From: Actinomycetota bacterium
Lineage (GTDB): Bacteria; Actinomycetota; Thermoleophilia; Solirubrobacterales; JACPNS01
Assembly: GCA_016213645.1 (NCBI GenBank)
Contig: JACQZY010000013.1
Span: 319,081 to 383,080, forward strand
Length of the DNA: 64,000 nt
Direction: 5' to 3'
Part shown: piece after piece, positions 52,172 to 62,453 of the stretch
Numbering within the stretch: position 1 is the stretch's first letter
How the letters are laid out: the number at the start of each line of letters is the position of its first letter
Notes under the pieces: model-generated
Databases searched by the model: none
What the model saw: the letters and a program-made list of their open reading frames with translations, nothing else
What the model was told of the DNA's origin: nothing
Made by a program: the position numbers and the translations under genes

Positions 52172-55100
52172 ATGCCAGACGATCAGTCTTCGCCTGGGTC
52201 TCCGCAGGACCCGGCAAACGCCCATTCCACAGATCAGGCACCACCGGCCGGCGAGCCGGAGGCGACTCTGAAGCCGATCGGCGCGTCCACTCCCGGCCAG
52301 TGGCCGGAGGCGCCCGATGACCCGGCGATCGAACTTCCGGGCGGTGGTCAATATCCCGACGACATATTCGGTGTCGCCACCGGCGACGAGACGCCCGTGT
52401 CATTTCCCGGAGACGCGATCGCCGGAGGTTTGGCAGATGTCGAGTACGCGCAACCCGGCGAAACGATGGCGCCGCTGCCACCACCGGCAGAGCTGCAGGA
52501 CCTGGCTGACGTCTCAATCGACCCGCTGCCGGTAGCCGACGACACACCGGTCACACCGATTGCCGACGCGGGCGGCGACATGTTTTCAGTCGATGACCTG
52601 ATGGACGAACCCGCTTCGGCGCCGGCCGGGGGCGACATGTTCTCGGTTGACGAACTGATGGACGAACCCGCCGCCGAGGCGCCCGCGCAGGCGCAGACCC
52701 CGGCTCCATTGCAGGCCCCGGAGCCCCTGGCGATGCCGGACGCCGTCTTCGAACCGCCGCCGGTTCAGCAGCCGGAGTACGACGCGACGATCACGCCCGA
52801 GCCGCTTGGCGTCCCCGAATCGCTCGACGTCCCCGAATCGCTTGGCGTCCCCGAACCGCTCGACGTCCCCGAACCGCTTGCGATGGAACCGCCGGCCGCC
52901 GAACCGCCGGCCGCGGTCGAGCCGCTTGCCGTGGAGCCGTTGGTCGCGCCGGAACCGGGATTGGTATTCGAACAACCGGTCGAACAGCCGCTCGCATCCG
53001 AACCCGCGCCTGCCGCGGATCAGACCGTGCTCGGGCCTCATGGGATTACAGACAATCAAGCCGCGATGGCCGCCACCGACTTCGGTTTCGCGGACCCGTC
53101 CGCCGCGGCGCCTCAGCCGCAGGGCGGCATCGAGGAGGCCATTTTCGATCCGGTCGTAGAACCATTCACCGGAGACCAGAACGCGCCCGCACCTGCTCCG
53201 GCATTCGAACCGATGGCGGCAGAAACGCCAGAACCGCTCGCCGCACCCGCTGTTGAGCCGCTGGCGGTCGAGCCGATGATGGACGACCCACTGACGGCCG
53301 AGCCGGCGATCGACGAATTCGCCGCCGAACCCCAGTTTGCGGACGCCGCGCCACCCGAACTCGCGCAGCCGGAACCGCCCTCGGTCGTCAATCCGTACGC
53401 GCAGGAGTCCGACGAAGCCGAGGTCATCGATCCGGCGATGTCGGCGAGCGCGGCTTTCAACACTGCGCCGGAGCCGGTTGAGGCCGCGGACGCGCCCGCA
53501 ATCGTCAATCCGTACGCCCAAGCTTCCGACGAAGCCGCTGTAATCGACCCGGCGATGTCGTTTGCGAATTCGTCCACCACCGACGCGTTCGACGATCCGG
53601 TTGCCGCGACCCAGGAGGAGGATCCGTTCGTCCAGCCCACCGCCGACGATGTCTTTTCGGCCGCGCCCGGGTACGAGTCGGCTGAACCCACGGGGGCGTA
53701 TCCGACCGAACCGATGGTGGACCAATCGATGCCGCCGGCTTACGGATCGGCGATGTACGGCGACGCCTACGCCACACCTTTGCCCGCGACCGACCGTACG
53801 GTCAGCGTCGCACCGCCCGGCATGGAAGCGATGGCTCCAACCGAACTTGTGGTTGCCGGTTCAAAGAAGTCCGCCGGCAAGTCGTCGCGTGGTCGCCAAA
53901 AGAGCGGTTCGAAGGGCAAGTCCGGTAAGAGCAAGTTCGGCCGCGCCAAGCAGTCCGCGTCAGAGGCCGCCGAGGCCGACGCGCTGGCACAGGCCGCAGC
54001 GTTGGCGCAAGCCGGCGCGCCGGCGCAAGCCGCACCGCCCGTTCAGGCCGCGCCGATGCCCGGTATGCCCGCGACCGGCTACGAAAACCTGCCCGCTCCG
54101 GACGGTCAGTTCGCGCCGCCGCCGATGACCGATCCTTACGCCGCTCCCGCTGCGTTTGAACAGCCGGTCGCCGACGCGGGTGTGTTCGCGCCACCGCCAG
54201 CCGCTCCCGCCGAGTACCCGCCGCCGCCCTTCCCGGACGCGCAGGCGACACCCGCCGCCGAAGACGTTGCCGCGATGCACGCGGCCGCTCAGCTTGCGGC
54301 GGCTGCCGCTCAGGCGGCCGACGAACCGGCCGCGGGCAAGGCGAAGCGTGGACTCAAGCTCAAGTCTTCCAAGCAATCCAAACCGACCTCCGGCAAGACG
54401 CCCAAGGCGGCCAAACAGAAGAAGGCCGCGAAGGAGCCCAAGACCGCCAAGCAGGGCAAGTCGTTTGCCGACGTACTGCTCGGCGCGGTGGAGCCCGGTC
54501 AGCGTCACAAGCTCTTCGGCATTCCGATCGGCAAGCCCGCGCCGATGCCCGGCGAAAGTCTGGACGATGGCACGGCGATGCCGGCGGCCGGACAGGTATC
54601 CACAGAGCCCGCGGCCCCGCAGTTGCCGGTGGAACCGGCGCAGCAGGCGTTTCCGCCCGAGGGCTATCCCCCGGCTCCGGCGATTGACGCTCCCGCACCC
54701 GTCGGTTACGCGGAGCCTTCCGCCCCCGTCGGCTTCCCGGAGTCGCCGGCTCCCGTCGTCGCGCCGCCGGCAGCATTTGCACCGCCGCCCGTTGAAGGCG
54801 CACCTGCTGCCGATGGATACGCCATGCCACCGGCGGCCGCTCAACCTCCCGCGGGATGGAGCGGAGTTCCCGCTGCGCCCCCCGTCGCCGACGAAGCCGG
54901 TGCAGGCGCCGAGGTGATCGAGTCCGTGGAAGCCACGGCGCACGCGCGTGGCAAGGGCAAGCGTGGCTTGACCAAGAAAGCCTCCAAGCAGCCGAAGGTG
55001 AAGGCCAACAAGGCGCCAAAGGCGGCCAAGCAGAAGAAGGCCGCGAAGGAGCCCAAGGCCGCCAAGCAGGGCAAGTCGTTTGCCGACGTACTGCTCGGCG

Positions 55101-56470
55101 CGGTGGAGCCCGGTCAGCGTCACAAGCTCTTCGGCATTCCGATCGGCAAGCCCGCGCCGATGCCCGGCGAAAGTCTGGACGATGGCGCGGCGATGCCGGC
55201 GGCCGGACAGGTATCGACAGAGCCCGCGGCCCCGCCGTTGCCGGTGGAACCGGCGCAGCAGGCGTTTACGCCCGAGAACTACGCCCCCGCTCCCCCCGCT
55301 GACGCGCCGCCGCAGCCGCCCGCCGCCTGGCCGCCGCCGCAACAGAGTGCTCCGCCCGCCGCGCCTGAGCCACCGCCACCGCCCGTCGCGCCACCGGCGC
55401 CGTCGGACGATCACGCGGCGACTTACGCACCGGCCGCCGCGGCACCGTACGCGTATCCCGAAACGCCGGCTACGCCTCCGGCAGTGGCGCAACCGGTCGC
55501 GCCCGCGGACGCAATGGTCGCCCACGCGCCGATCTCGCCGGAATCACCGCAATTCCAGCCTTCGGCGCAGCCTGAACCCAGTGGATTTCCAGCACCATCG
55601 GCGGACCAGTTCCCCGCCGCACCGGCTGACCCGTACCAGTCCCCTCCGGCCGATCAGTTCTCGGCTGCACCAGCCGACCCCTATCAGGCCCCTTCGGCTG
55701 ACCCGTACCAGTCCCCTCCGGCGGACCAGTTCCCGGCCCCTCCGGCATTTGAGACCTCACCCGCTCCCGCTTACGCTCCGGCAGCGACGGAAGCGGTCGG
55801 CGCAAACGTGGCGACGATGCAGTCGGCTCCGTCATATCTCGGCGGAGCGGCGCATACTCAGTCAGCATTCCCGGGCGGCTACTCGCCGGACTATCCCGCC
55901 GCCGCGACAGCCGGCTCCGCCGCGCTGGCAGCACAGCCCGTACCTGCCGCCGAAGCCGTTCCCGGACTTGATCCAAACGCCGATCCATCGGCGGTGGTGG
56001 AGCTCACACCAGGCGCCGCGCCCGTCTACCGGCTTGCCACCTGGCGGCAGCGTGTGTTCGCGCAACTGCTCGACAGCGTGATTGTGATCGGACTTGCGTA
56101 TCTGCTGATGAAGGTTCTCGGTGTCAACAGCGCCGATCCCGAGCAGGTACTGACGGTCGCGGGCGTCAAGGCTACGCAGGTTGGCCTGGCGATCATCGCG
56201 ATAACCATCTACCAAGCTGGTCTGGTGGCATACAACCGCGGCCAGACAATCGGTAAGAAGCTGATGAAGATCCGTGTCATGCGGGCCGACGGCAAGCGGA
56301 TGGACTTGGTGTTCGGCATGGCTCGTGAAACGCTGCTGAAGGGCGTGCTCATATCGATCACGCTGGGAATCTTCGGGATCGTGGACGCGATCTGGCCGCT
56401 GATCGACAAGCAGGGTCGAGCGCTTCACGACATCGTCGTTAAATCGCGCGTGATTGATGTCAGCAAGTAG
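52172..56470 (+). CDS. Very long RDD-domain membrane protein with low-complexity N-terminal region
   Basis: 1432 residues, ATG 52172 with GAGGTGG upstream. The first ~1280 residues are Pro/Ala/Glu/Val/Gln-rich and probably disordered, with tandem units: PESLDVPESLGVPEPLDVPEPL near 215-235, VNPYAQ[ES/AS]DEAxVIDPAMS twice near 407-465, and Lys-rich modules (KSAGKSSRGRQKSGSKGKSGKSK; APKAAKQKKAAKEPK). A block of about 83 residues (KSFADVLLGAVEPGQRHKLFGIPIGKPAPMPGESLDDG...) occurs twice. The C-terminus (about 1283-1432) is an RDD domain with three membrane helices (YRLATWRQRVFAQLLDSVIVIGLAYLLM). Function unknown. Coding status is supported by the RDD end, the Shine-Dalgarno and the in-frame repeats. 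Confidence 0.85.
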   Translation: MPDDQSSPGSPQDPANAHSTDQAPPAGEPEATLKPIGASTPGQWPEAPDDPAIELPGGGQYPDDIFGVATGDETPVSFPGDAIAGGLADVEYAQPGETMAPLPPPAELQDLADVSIDPLPVADDTPVTPIADAGGDMFSVDDLMDEPASAPAGGDMFSVDELMDEPAAEAPAQAQTPAPLQAPEPLAMPDAVFEPPPVQQPEYDATITPEPLGVPESLDVPESLGVPEPLDVPEPLAMEPPAAEPPAAVEPLAVEPLVAPEPGLVFEQPVEQPLASEPAPAADQTVLGPHGITDNQAAMAATDFGFADPSAAAPQPQGGIEEAIFDPVVEPFTGDQNAPAPAPAFEPMAAETPEPLAAPAVEPLAVEPMMDDPLTAEPAIDEFAAEPQFADAAPPELAQPEPPSVVNPYAQESDEAEVIDPAMSASAAFNTAPEPVEAADAPAIVNPYAQASDEAAVIDPAMSFANSSTTDAFDDPVAATQEEDPFVQPTADDVFSAAPGYESAEPTGAYPTEPMVDQSMPPAYGSAMYGDAYATPLPATDRTVSVAPPGMEAMAPTELVVAGSKKSAGKSSRGRQKSGSKGKSGKSKFGRAKQSASEAAEADALAQAAALAQAGAPAQAAPPVQAAPMPGMPATGYENLPAPDGQFAPPPMTDPYAAPAAFEQPVADAGVFAPPPAAPAEYPPPPFPDAQATPAAEDVAAMHAAAQLAAAAAQAADEPAAGKAKRGLKLKSSKQSKPTSGKTPKAAKQKKAAKEPKTAKQGKSFADVLLGAVEPGQRHKLFGIPIGKPAPMPGESLDDGTAMPAAGQVSTEPAAPQLPVEPAQQAFPPEGYPPAPAIDAPAPVGYAEPSAPVGFPESPAPVVAPPAAFAPPPVEGAPAADGYAMPPAAAQPPAGWSGVPAAPPVADEAGAGAEVIESVEATAHARGKGKRGLTKKASKQPKVKANKAPKAAKQKKAAKEPKAAKQGKSFADVLLGAVEPGQRHKLFGIPIGKPAPMPGESLDDGAAMPAAGQVSTEPAAPPLPVEPAQQAFTPENYAPAPPADAPPQPPAAWPPPQQSAPPAAPEPPPPPVAPPAPSDDHAATYAPAAAAPYAYPETPATPPAVAQPVAPADAMVAHAPISPESPQFQPSAQPEPSGFPAPSADQFPAAPADPYQSPPADQFSAAPADPYQAPSADPYQSPPADQFPAPPAFETSPAPAYAPAATEAVGANVATMQSAPSYLGGAAHTQSAFPGGYSPDYPAAATAGSAALAAQPVPAAEAVPGLDPNADPSAVVELTPGAAPVYRLATWRQRVFAQLLDSVIVIGLAYLLMKVLGVNSADPEQVLTVAGVKATQVGLAIIAITIYQAGLVAYNRGQTIGKKLMKIRVMRADGKRMDLVFGMARETLLKGVLISITLGIFGIVDAIWPLIDKQGRALHDIVVKSRVIDVSK
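54403..54652 (+). repeat. 250-bp intragenic repeat, copy 1
   Basis: Nearly identical (about five to six differences) to 55018-55267, offset 615 bp, in frame within the long RDD gene. Encodes a Lys-rich stretch, KSFADVLLGAVEPGQRHKLF, and a Pro/Ala linker. Confidence 0.85.
55018..55267 (+). repeat. 250-bp intragenic repeat, copy 2
   Basis: Second copy of 54403-54652. High DNA identity, including third codon positions, means recent duplication or conversion. Confidence 0.85.
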
Positions 56471-56521
56471 CGCAGCGATCGCGGCCGCCCGGACGACGCG
56501 GCTTTCCCCTTCGCCCGTCAC

Positions 56522-56527
56522 TATGCT
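56522..56527 (+). promoter_or_regulatory. -10 element for a leaderless RDD transcript
   Basis: TATGCT, six bases before ATG 56534; the string TATGCTGGCG is shared with the ABC exporter promoter at 31025. Confidence 0.5.
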
Positions 56528-56533
56528 GGCGAC

Positions 56534-57646
56534 ATGAATTGGCAGCCGCCTGCAGGCCCGGGACCAGGGCAATGGCCGCCCCAGGCAGCGCCCGTTCCGG
56601 CGGGCTACGCCCCGGCGGGACCCGTATATGAACTTTCCGGCTGGTGGCGCCGCGTCGGCGCGGTCTTCATCGACGGAATAATCGTCGGAGTGATCGCGGG
56701 CATTCTCGCGGTCCCGCTCGGAGGATGGCAACGGGCCGACTACTACGCCGATAGTGGAAACACCAGCTTCAATTTCCAGTTGAACGGCATCGGCATGCTG
56801 ATTTGGCTGGTGGTGTTCGTCGTTGTCGTACCGTTGGTGATGTCGCGCAACAACGGTCGCACGATCGGCAAGATGGCGACCGGCATCCGGGTGGTGCGCG
56901 AAGACGGCCGCGATGTCGACTTTGGTTTTGCGCTGTTTCGTGAGCTGGTGATCAAGGAGCTGCTGTTCCAGGTTGTCGCGATTATCACCCTGGGCATTGC
57001 GACTTTGCTCAACTACCTCTGGCCGCTCTGGGATTCGCAGCACTGCGCGCTGCACGACAAAATCGTGAAGTCGCGTGTTGTGCGCATGGAGGCGTCGGGC
57101 GCCGCCGCCGCCGTGTGGCCGCAACCGGCCGCCTATGGCGCACCACCGATGCAGCCAATGGGTGGCGTCCCGGCGGCGCCGTATCCACCCGCTGATCCGT
57201 TCGCCCAGCCCGCGCCGCCGCCTCCCGATCCCTTTGCCCGGCCCGCGGCGCCCGCTCCGGACCCGTTCGCTCAGCCGCTCCCGCCCCATTCTCCAGCGCC
57301 GCCTCCAGCGCCTCCTCCTCCGGCGCCCGCCTCTCCCGCTCAGCCCACCGCACCGCCGATGGCACCGCCCGCGGCACCAGCACCGCCCACCGCACCGCCC
57401 GTGGCTCCTCAGCCGCCCGCGCCACCGGCCGCACCACCCATGGCACCGCCGCCTCCCTCACCTGCTCCGCCCGCCGTTCCGCCACCGGTACCGCCGCCAC
57501 CCGCCGTTCCGCCTCAGCAGGCCCCCATGCAGCCACCGCCGATGGCTCCACCGCAACCACCACCTCCGCAACCACCACCGGCGAGCCCGCCGCAGTACCA
57601 GCCGCCGCCCGGTTTCGAGAATCCGGTTCCAGAGTCCGACGACTGA
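56534..57646 (+). CDS. RDD family membrane protein with Pro-rich C-terminal tail
   Basis: 370 residues. A 30-residue Pro/Gly/Ala leader is followed by an RDD domain (about 35-185) with membrane helices RVGAVFIDGIIVGVIAGILAV, GIGMLIWLVVFVVVVPLVM and a third near ELLFQVVAIITLGIATLLNYLW, plus the conserved NNGRTIGKMATGIRVVREDGRDVDFGFALFRELV. The remaining ~180 residues are dominated by Pro and Ala, including DPFAQP/DPFARP repeats and long PPAPPAP runs. It mirrors its upstream neighbour, which has the low-complexity part before the RDD domain. Function unknown; RDD proteins are sometimes transporters. Confidence 0.9.
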   Translation: MNWQPPAGPGPGQWPPQAAPVPAGYAPAGPVYELSGWWRRVGAVFIDGIIVGVIAGILAVPLGGWQRADYYADSGNTSFNFQLNGIGMLIWLVVFVVVVPLVMSRNNGRTIGKMATGIRVVREDGRDVDFGFALFRELVIKELLFQVVAIITLGIATLLNYLWPLWDSQHCALHDKIVKSRVVRMEASGAAAAVWPQPAAYGAPPMQPMGGVPAAPYPPADPFAQPAPPPPDPFARPAAPAPDPFAQPLPPHSPAPPPAPPPPAPASPAQPTAPPMAPPAAPAPPTAPPVAPQPPAPPAAPPMAPPPPSPAPPAVPPPVPPPPAVPPQQAPMQPPPMAPPQPPPPQPPPASPPQYQPPPGFENPVPESDD

Positions 57647-57684
57647 GCGGACGCGCGGTCTGCCCGCGCTGCCGAATCAGTCGT

Positions 57685-59031
<1,347 letters not shown>

Positions 59032-59829
59032 TCAGGCCTCGCCCGCGGCCGGTTCACGGGCGATTCGGCGGGCGGTCGGCTCGTCTTCGGCGGTGGCAAA
59101 AGGTTCCGGGCGGGCCGGATCGAACTCCACACGCCGGTCGCTGCCGTAGAGCGGCAGGGCGTCACCGCACATCTCCATCAGGCGCGAAACGGTGCGCTCG
59201 CCGATCTGACGGCGCAGGTCGTCGATCCCGAGGTTTGTGGTGATCATCACGGCGCGGCCGTCTTCGTAGCGCTCGTTGACGATCGAGTAGAGCTGTTCCA
59301 GCACCCACTCGGTCTGCTGTTCGGCGCCGACGTCGTCGAGGTGCAGCAGATCGACGGCGGTGAGTTGCTTGAACAGCTCCGCGTAGGAGCTGTCGGAGTC
59401 GGCGTCAAAGGTGTTGCGAATCTGCGCCAGCAGTCGTGGCATCGAGTAGATCGCCACGCTGTGTCCGGCCTTCAGCGCGGCTTTTGAGACGACCATCGCC
59501 AGCGTGGTTTTGCCGGTGCCGGTGTCGCCCTCAAACCAAAGCCCGCGCCCTTGGGCGAGTTGCTCGTTGATCGTACGGCAGTACTTCAGCACCGCCCGAG
59601 CGATCTCCGGGGCGAAGTTCAGCGGCCGTCCGTGGTCGGTGATCTGACGCCCATCATCGCTGATCGTGAGCCCGCCAAAGCGTCGCGGGATCGTGGTCAC
59701 CAGGCCTTTGGTCCGCGCCCGGCGGATGCGCCGCGCTCGGCACTCACACGGAACGCTGTCGCCGTGCTTGTCCAGCACCCAGGTGCTGCCGCCGCACTTC
59801 GGGCAAATGAAGTCTTCGCGAGTCGCCAC
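59032..59829 (-). CDS. DnaC/DnaI-like helicase loader ATPase
   Basis: AAA+ protein of 265 residues, GTG start two bases after the dnaB stop. An N-terminal zinc-ribbon (CPKCGG...CECRARR, as in DnaI and phage loaders) is followed by a basic linker, Walker A FEGDTGTGKTTLAM, Walker B LLHLDDVGAEQQTEW, sensor-1 MITTNLGIDDLRRQIGERTVSRL with an arginine finger, and an acidic Pro tail. Such ATPases load DnaB onto DNA at origins or forks. Coupling to dnaB supports this. A DUF721/DciA-like gene also exists at 1805, which is unusual, as loaders of the two kinds seldom coexist. Confidence 0.9.
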   Translation of the reverse strand: MATREDFICPKCGGSTWVLDKHGDSVPCECRARRIRRARTKGLVTTIPRRFGGLTISDDGRQITDHGRPLNFAPEIARAVLKYCRTINEQLAQGRGLWFEGDTGTGKTTLAMVVSKAALKAGHSVAIYSMPRLLAQIRNTFDADSDSSYAELFKQLTAVDLLHLDDVGAEQQTEWVLEQLYSIVNERYEDGRAVMITTNLGIDDLRRQIGERTVSRLMEMCGDALPLYGSDRRVEFDPARPEPFATAEDEPTARRIAREPAAGEA

Positions 59830-59831
59830 AA

Positions 59832-62453
59832 TCAGAACTCGTCAAGGTCGCCGTCATCGGCCGGCACCGGTGCGGCCGGCACGCGGTCCGGCGAGCCGCC
59901 CCCGCCGTCCTCGCGGTATCCGCGCGGCAGGTTGGAGAACTTCGGGTAGTGACTGATGAACGTAAGCGCAACGTCCTTCACCGGCCCGTTGCGGTGCTTG
60001 GACACGATGATGTCCGCTTCGCCCGGCCGCTGCGACTCATCGCGCAGGTAGTAGTCCTCGCGGTAGATGAACGCGACAAGGTCCGCGTCCTGCTCGATTT
60101 GGCCTGAATTGTGCGTGACGATTCCGTCATTTGCGATCCAGTTGGACGGCCCCGGGACGGTGAGGTCGTACACGTCTTCGGTCCCGTCGGCGACAACTTC
60201 CTGAATCTGATCCCAGAACAGCGGGCGTTCGGTCTCTCGGAGCAGTGCGTCGTCCTTGAATAGACGCCCATAGCTGCGGAGCGTTTCTCGCGAAGGAGCA
60301 AACTTGAAATGCGAAGTGCCGCCGTGGCTGGTGCCGCGGGCCTGTGCCATTGCCCGCTGCGAAATTGACTGAGTACGCATACTCCGCCGAACGTCGTTCC
60401 AAATCTCCGGCGGAAGAGTGTCAACGTTGGTGCTTGATTGCGCGGAATAGCGGAGATACTTGAGCAGATCGGCACCCTGCGACACTCGCGGTCCGTGCAA
60501 CCCGATCACGTCCACAAAACGCTGCTGGTAGGCGGCGCCGCTGACGATCACGTGGCACACTTCCGAGTCTCCTCGCTCGCCGGAACGATTGATTCGAGCC
60601 ACTATTCCAAGCCGCAGCAGCAGCGCCGACACGTCCTGAGCGAGTCCGAAGCTCGAAGTTGAGTAGGCGACACGAGACATTCGGCGCCCGTCGCTTCGGC
60701 TGCCGACCCAGATCGAGCCGTCGGTTGCCCAGAGGTGACGAAGCAAAAGCGCGATCTGCCGGTTTTCCAGCTGAAACACCGCGCCCGGAACGCGCTTCTC
60801 GCGGGACCGCTGGTTGAAGATGCCCAGATCTCGAAACCAGGCGTTGACGCCCGCCGGTCGCCAGCGGTTGCCGTTGCCGGAGAGATAGCTGCCGTCGCTA
60901 ATCATCTGACCAAGCAAGACGATTCGGTCGTCAGGCCATATCGCCGGCGATGTAGGCGACGGCAAGTCGGTGGCGATCGCGATCCGGTCGGCGGGGTTCA
61001 GATCGCGAACCTCTAGCCACCCCCGGCCCGTCAGTAAACGGTGCTCGGCGGTGGCGCGAATCACACGGCCTGACCGCAGCTTGATCTTGGATACCGCCTT
61101 GCGGCCGACGCGCCAGACCAAGTCGCTGTGAGCGGCGATGATCTTGTCGTCGGCGCCAAGAGCCAATACCTCCGGCTGACTGCCGACCAATTCCGCGATC
61201 GGCACCCGGCGGCCGTCGGCAAGCCATACGAGAGTTTCGCCGGTCACGCATTCACGAAGGTCCGAGAGCTGTGGGCGGGGAGGGTGGCGGCTTTCTACGG
61301 CGCGGGAGAGCTGGGAGACGGCGATTACGGGGATGTTCAGCTCGCGGGCCAGCACCTTCAGGCCACGGCTCATCTGGCTGACCTGCTCGACGCGGCTTTC
61401 GCGCGAATCGTTGGCGCGCAGTAGTTGCAGGTAGTCCACGATCACAAGGCCCAGGCCTTCGCCGTTGACGGCCATCGCCTTGCCGTGCAGGCGACGTGCC
61501 TTTGCGCGCAGTTCGAGGATGTTGATGTCGGAGGAGTCGTCGATCCACAATGGCGCCTCGGCCAGCTCCTGCGCGGCGCGCAGCACGGCCGGCCAACGGT
61601 CCTTCTTGACCTTTCCCTTGCGCAGGGCGTCACCGTCGATCTTCGCCTGTGAGGCCACGAAACGCTGGGCAAGTTCCGTTTGTGACATCTCCAGCGAAAA
61701 CAGCGCCACGGCGTGACCGGCCAGCGCGGCGTTTTCCGCGATGTTGGTGACCAGCGCGCTCTTGCCCATCGACGGGCGTGCGGCGATGATGATCAGGTTT
61801 CCGTTCTGAAACCCGCCGGTCAATTCGTCCAGGTCGCGAAAACCGGACGGCGTGCCGGTCAGCGCCGCGCCGTCGAGCGACTGCTTCTCCAGCTTTTCCA
61901 GTTCGTCGTGCAGCACGTCGCCGATCGAGCGAAAGTCGCCGGACTGGTTGTCCTGGGCGACTTCGAACACGCGTTGCTGAGCGCGCTCAAGCAGCTCCTT
62001 GGGATCTCCCTCGCGCGTGGCGATCGACTCTTGGATCTCCTGGCTGGCGCGCAGCAGATTGCGCAGCAGCGAGTTCTCCTTGACGATCTGTCCGTACTGG
62101 CGAGTGTTGGCGATCGCGGGGATGCGTTCGACCAGTGTCTCCACGTACTCGCGACCGCCGGCTTCTTCCAACTCGCCTTGCTCGGTCAGCTGGGCCGTGA
62201 CCGTCAGCGTGTCGATCGGCTCGCTGGCCTCTTGTAGGCGGATGATCGCGCGGTAGATCAGACGGTGCCGCTGGCGATAAAAGTCGTCCGGTCGCAGGCC
62301 GACGTCGATCAGCAGCGGGTCCAGCCAGCGCTCGGCCAGCAAGATTGCTCCGAGCACCGAGGATTCGGCCTCCAAATCGTGTGGCGGCACACCTGCCGCC
62401 GGCGCGGCGGCTGCGCGAATCGAGCCGCCTTCGGTGGTGGGGTCAATGGCCAT
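59832..62453 (-). CDS. dnaB: Replicative DNA helicase DnaB, interrupted by an intein
   Basis: 873 residues: a DnaB of 492 residues plus an in-frame intein of 381. N-terminal domain (PHDLEAESSVLGAILL), then the RecA-like domain with Walker A ARPSMGKSALVTN, VALFSLEMSQTELAQR, VIVDYLQLL and SQLSRAVESRHPPRPQLSDLRE; the intein splits SDLRE from SGQIEQDADLVAFIYRED. The ligated extein is continuous with the family. ATG at 62453. A TACGGT hexamer five bases upstream may be a -10. The acidic C-terminus (DDGDLDEF) follows a Gly/Pro linker. Splicing must occur for the helicase to work. Confidence 0.97.
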   Translation of the reverse strand: MAIDPTTEGGSIRAAAAPAAGVPPHDLEAESSVLGAILLAERWLDPLLIDVGLRPDDFYRQRHRLIYRAIIRLQEASEPIDTLTVTAQLTEQGELEEAGGREYVETLVERIPAIANTRQYGQIVKENSLLRNLLRASQEIQESIATREGDPKELLERAQQRVFEVAQDNQSGDFRSIGDVLHDELEKLEKQSLDGAALTGTPSGFRDLDELTGGFQNGNLIIIAARPSMGKSALVTNIAENAALAGHAVALFSLEMSQTELAQRFVASQAKIDGDALRKGKVKKDRWPAVLRAAQELAEAPLWIDDSSDINILELRAKARRLHGKAMAVNGEGLGLVIVDYLQLLRANDSRESRVEQVSQMSRGLKVLARELNIPVIAVSQLSRAVESRHPPRPQLSDLRECVTGETLVWLADGRRVPIAELVGSQPEVLALGADDKIIAAHSDLVWRVGRKAVSKIKLRSGRVIRATAEHRLLTGRGWLEVRDLNPADRIAIATDLPSPTSPAIWPDDRIVLLGQMISDGSYLSGNGNRWRPAGVNAWFRDLGIFNQRSREKRVPGAVFQLENRQIALLLRHLWATDGSIWVGSRSDGRRMSRVAYSTSSFGLAQDVSALLLRLGIVARINRSGERGDSEVCHVIVSGAAYQQRFVDVIGLHGPRVSQGADLLKYLRYSAQSSTNVDTLPPEIWNDVRRSMRTQSISQRAMAQARGTSHGGTSHFKFAPSRETLRSYGRLFKDDALLRETERPLFWDQIQEVVADGTEDVYDLTVPGPSNWIANDGIVTHNSGQIEQDADLVAFIYREDYYLRDESQRPGEADIIVSKHRNGPVKDVALTFISHYPKFSNLPRGYREDGGGGSPDRVPAAPVPADDGDLDEF
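60108..61250 (-). mobile_element. DnaB intein with LAGLIDADG homing endonuclease domain
   Basis: Exactly 1143 bp (381 codons, DnaB residues 402-782). N-terminal splice junction is Cys1 in CVTGETLVWLADGRRVPIAEL (block A), then block B RATAEHRLLTGRGWLEV with the TxxH pair. Endonuclease motifs are LLGQMISDGSYLSG and LLRHLWATDGSIWVG, each with an Asp. Block F is EDVYDLTVPGPSNWIANDGI and block G VTHN, with penultimate His and terminal Asn, followed by Ser+1 in the C-extein. All residues needed for splicing are present. The endonuclease appears intact, so homing may still be possible. Confidence 0.95.

Noticed and set aside
52806..52890. CRISPR-like short tandem units in the long RDD gene
   Set aside because: They are in-frame coding repeats (PESLDVPE type) with no spacer structure.
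53960..55525. 521-codon minus-strand frame inside the long RDD gene
   Set aside because: Mirror image of a Pro/Ala-rich repeat region. Arg/Gly-rich translation without motifs; the plus frame ends in a clear RDD domain.
55862..57289. 475-codon minus-strand frame across both RDD genes
   Set aside because: Spans two genuine genes antisense; no recognisable domain or start signal.
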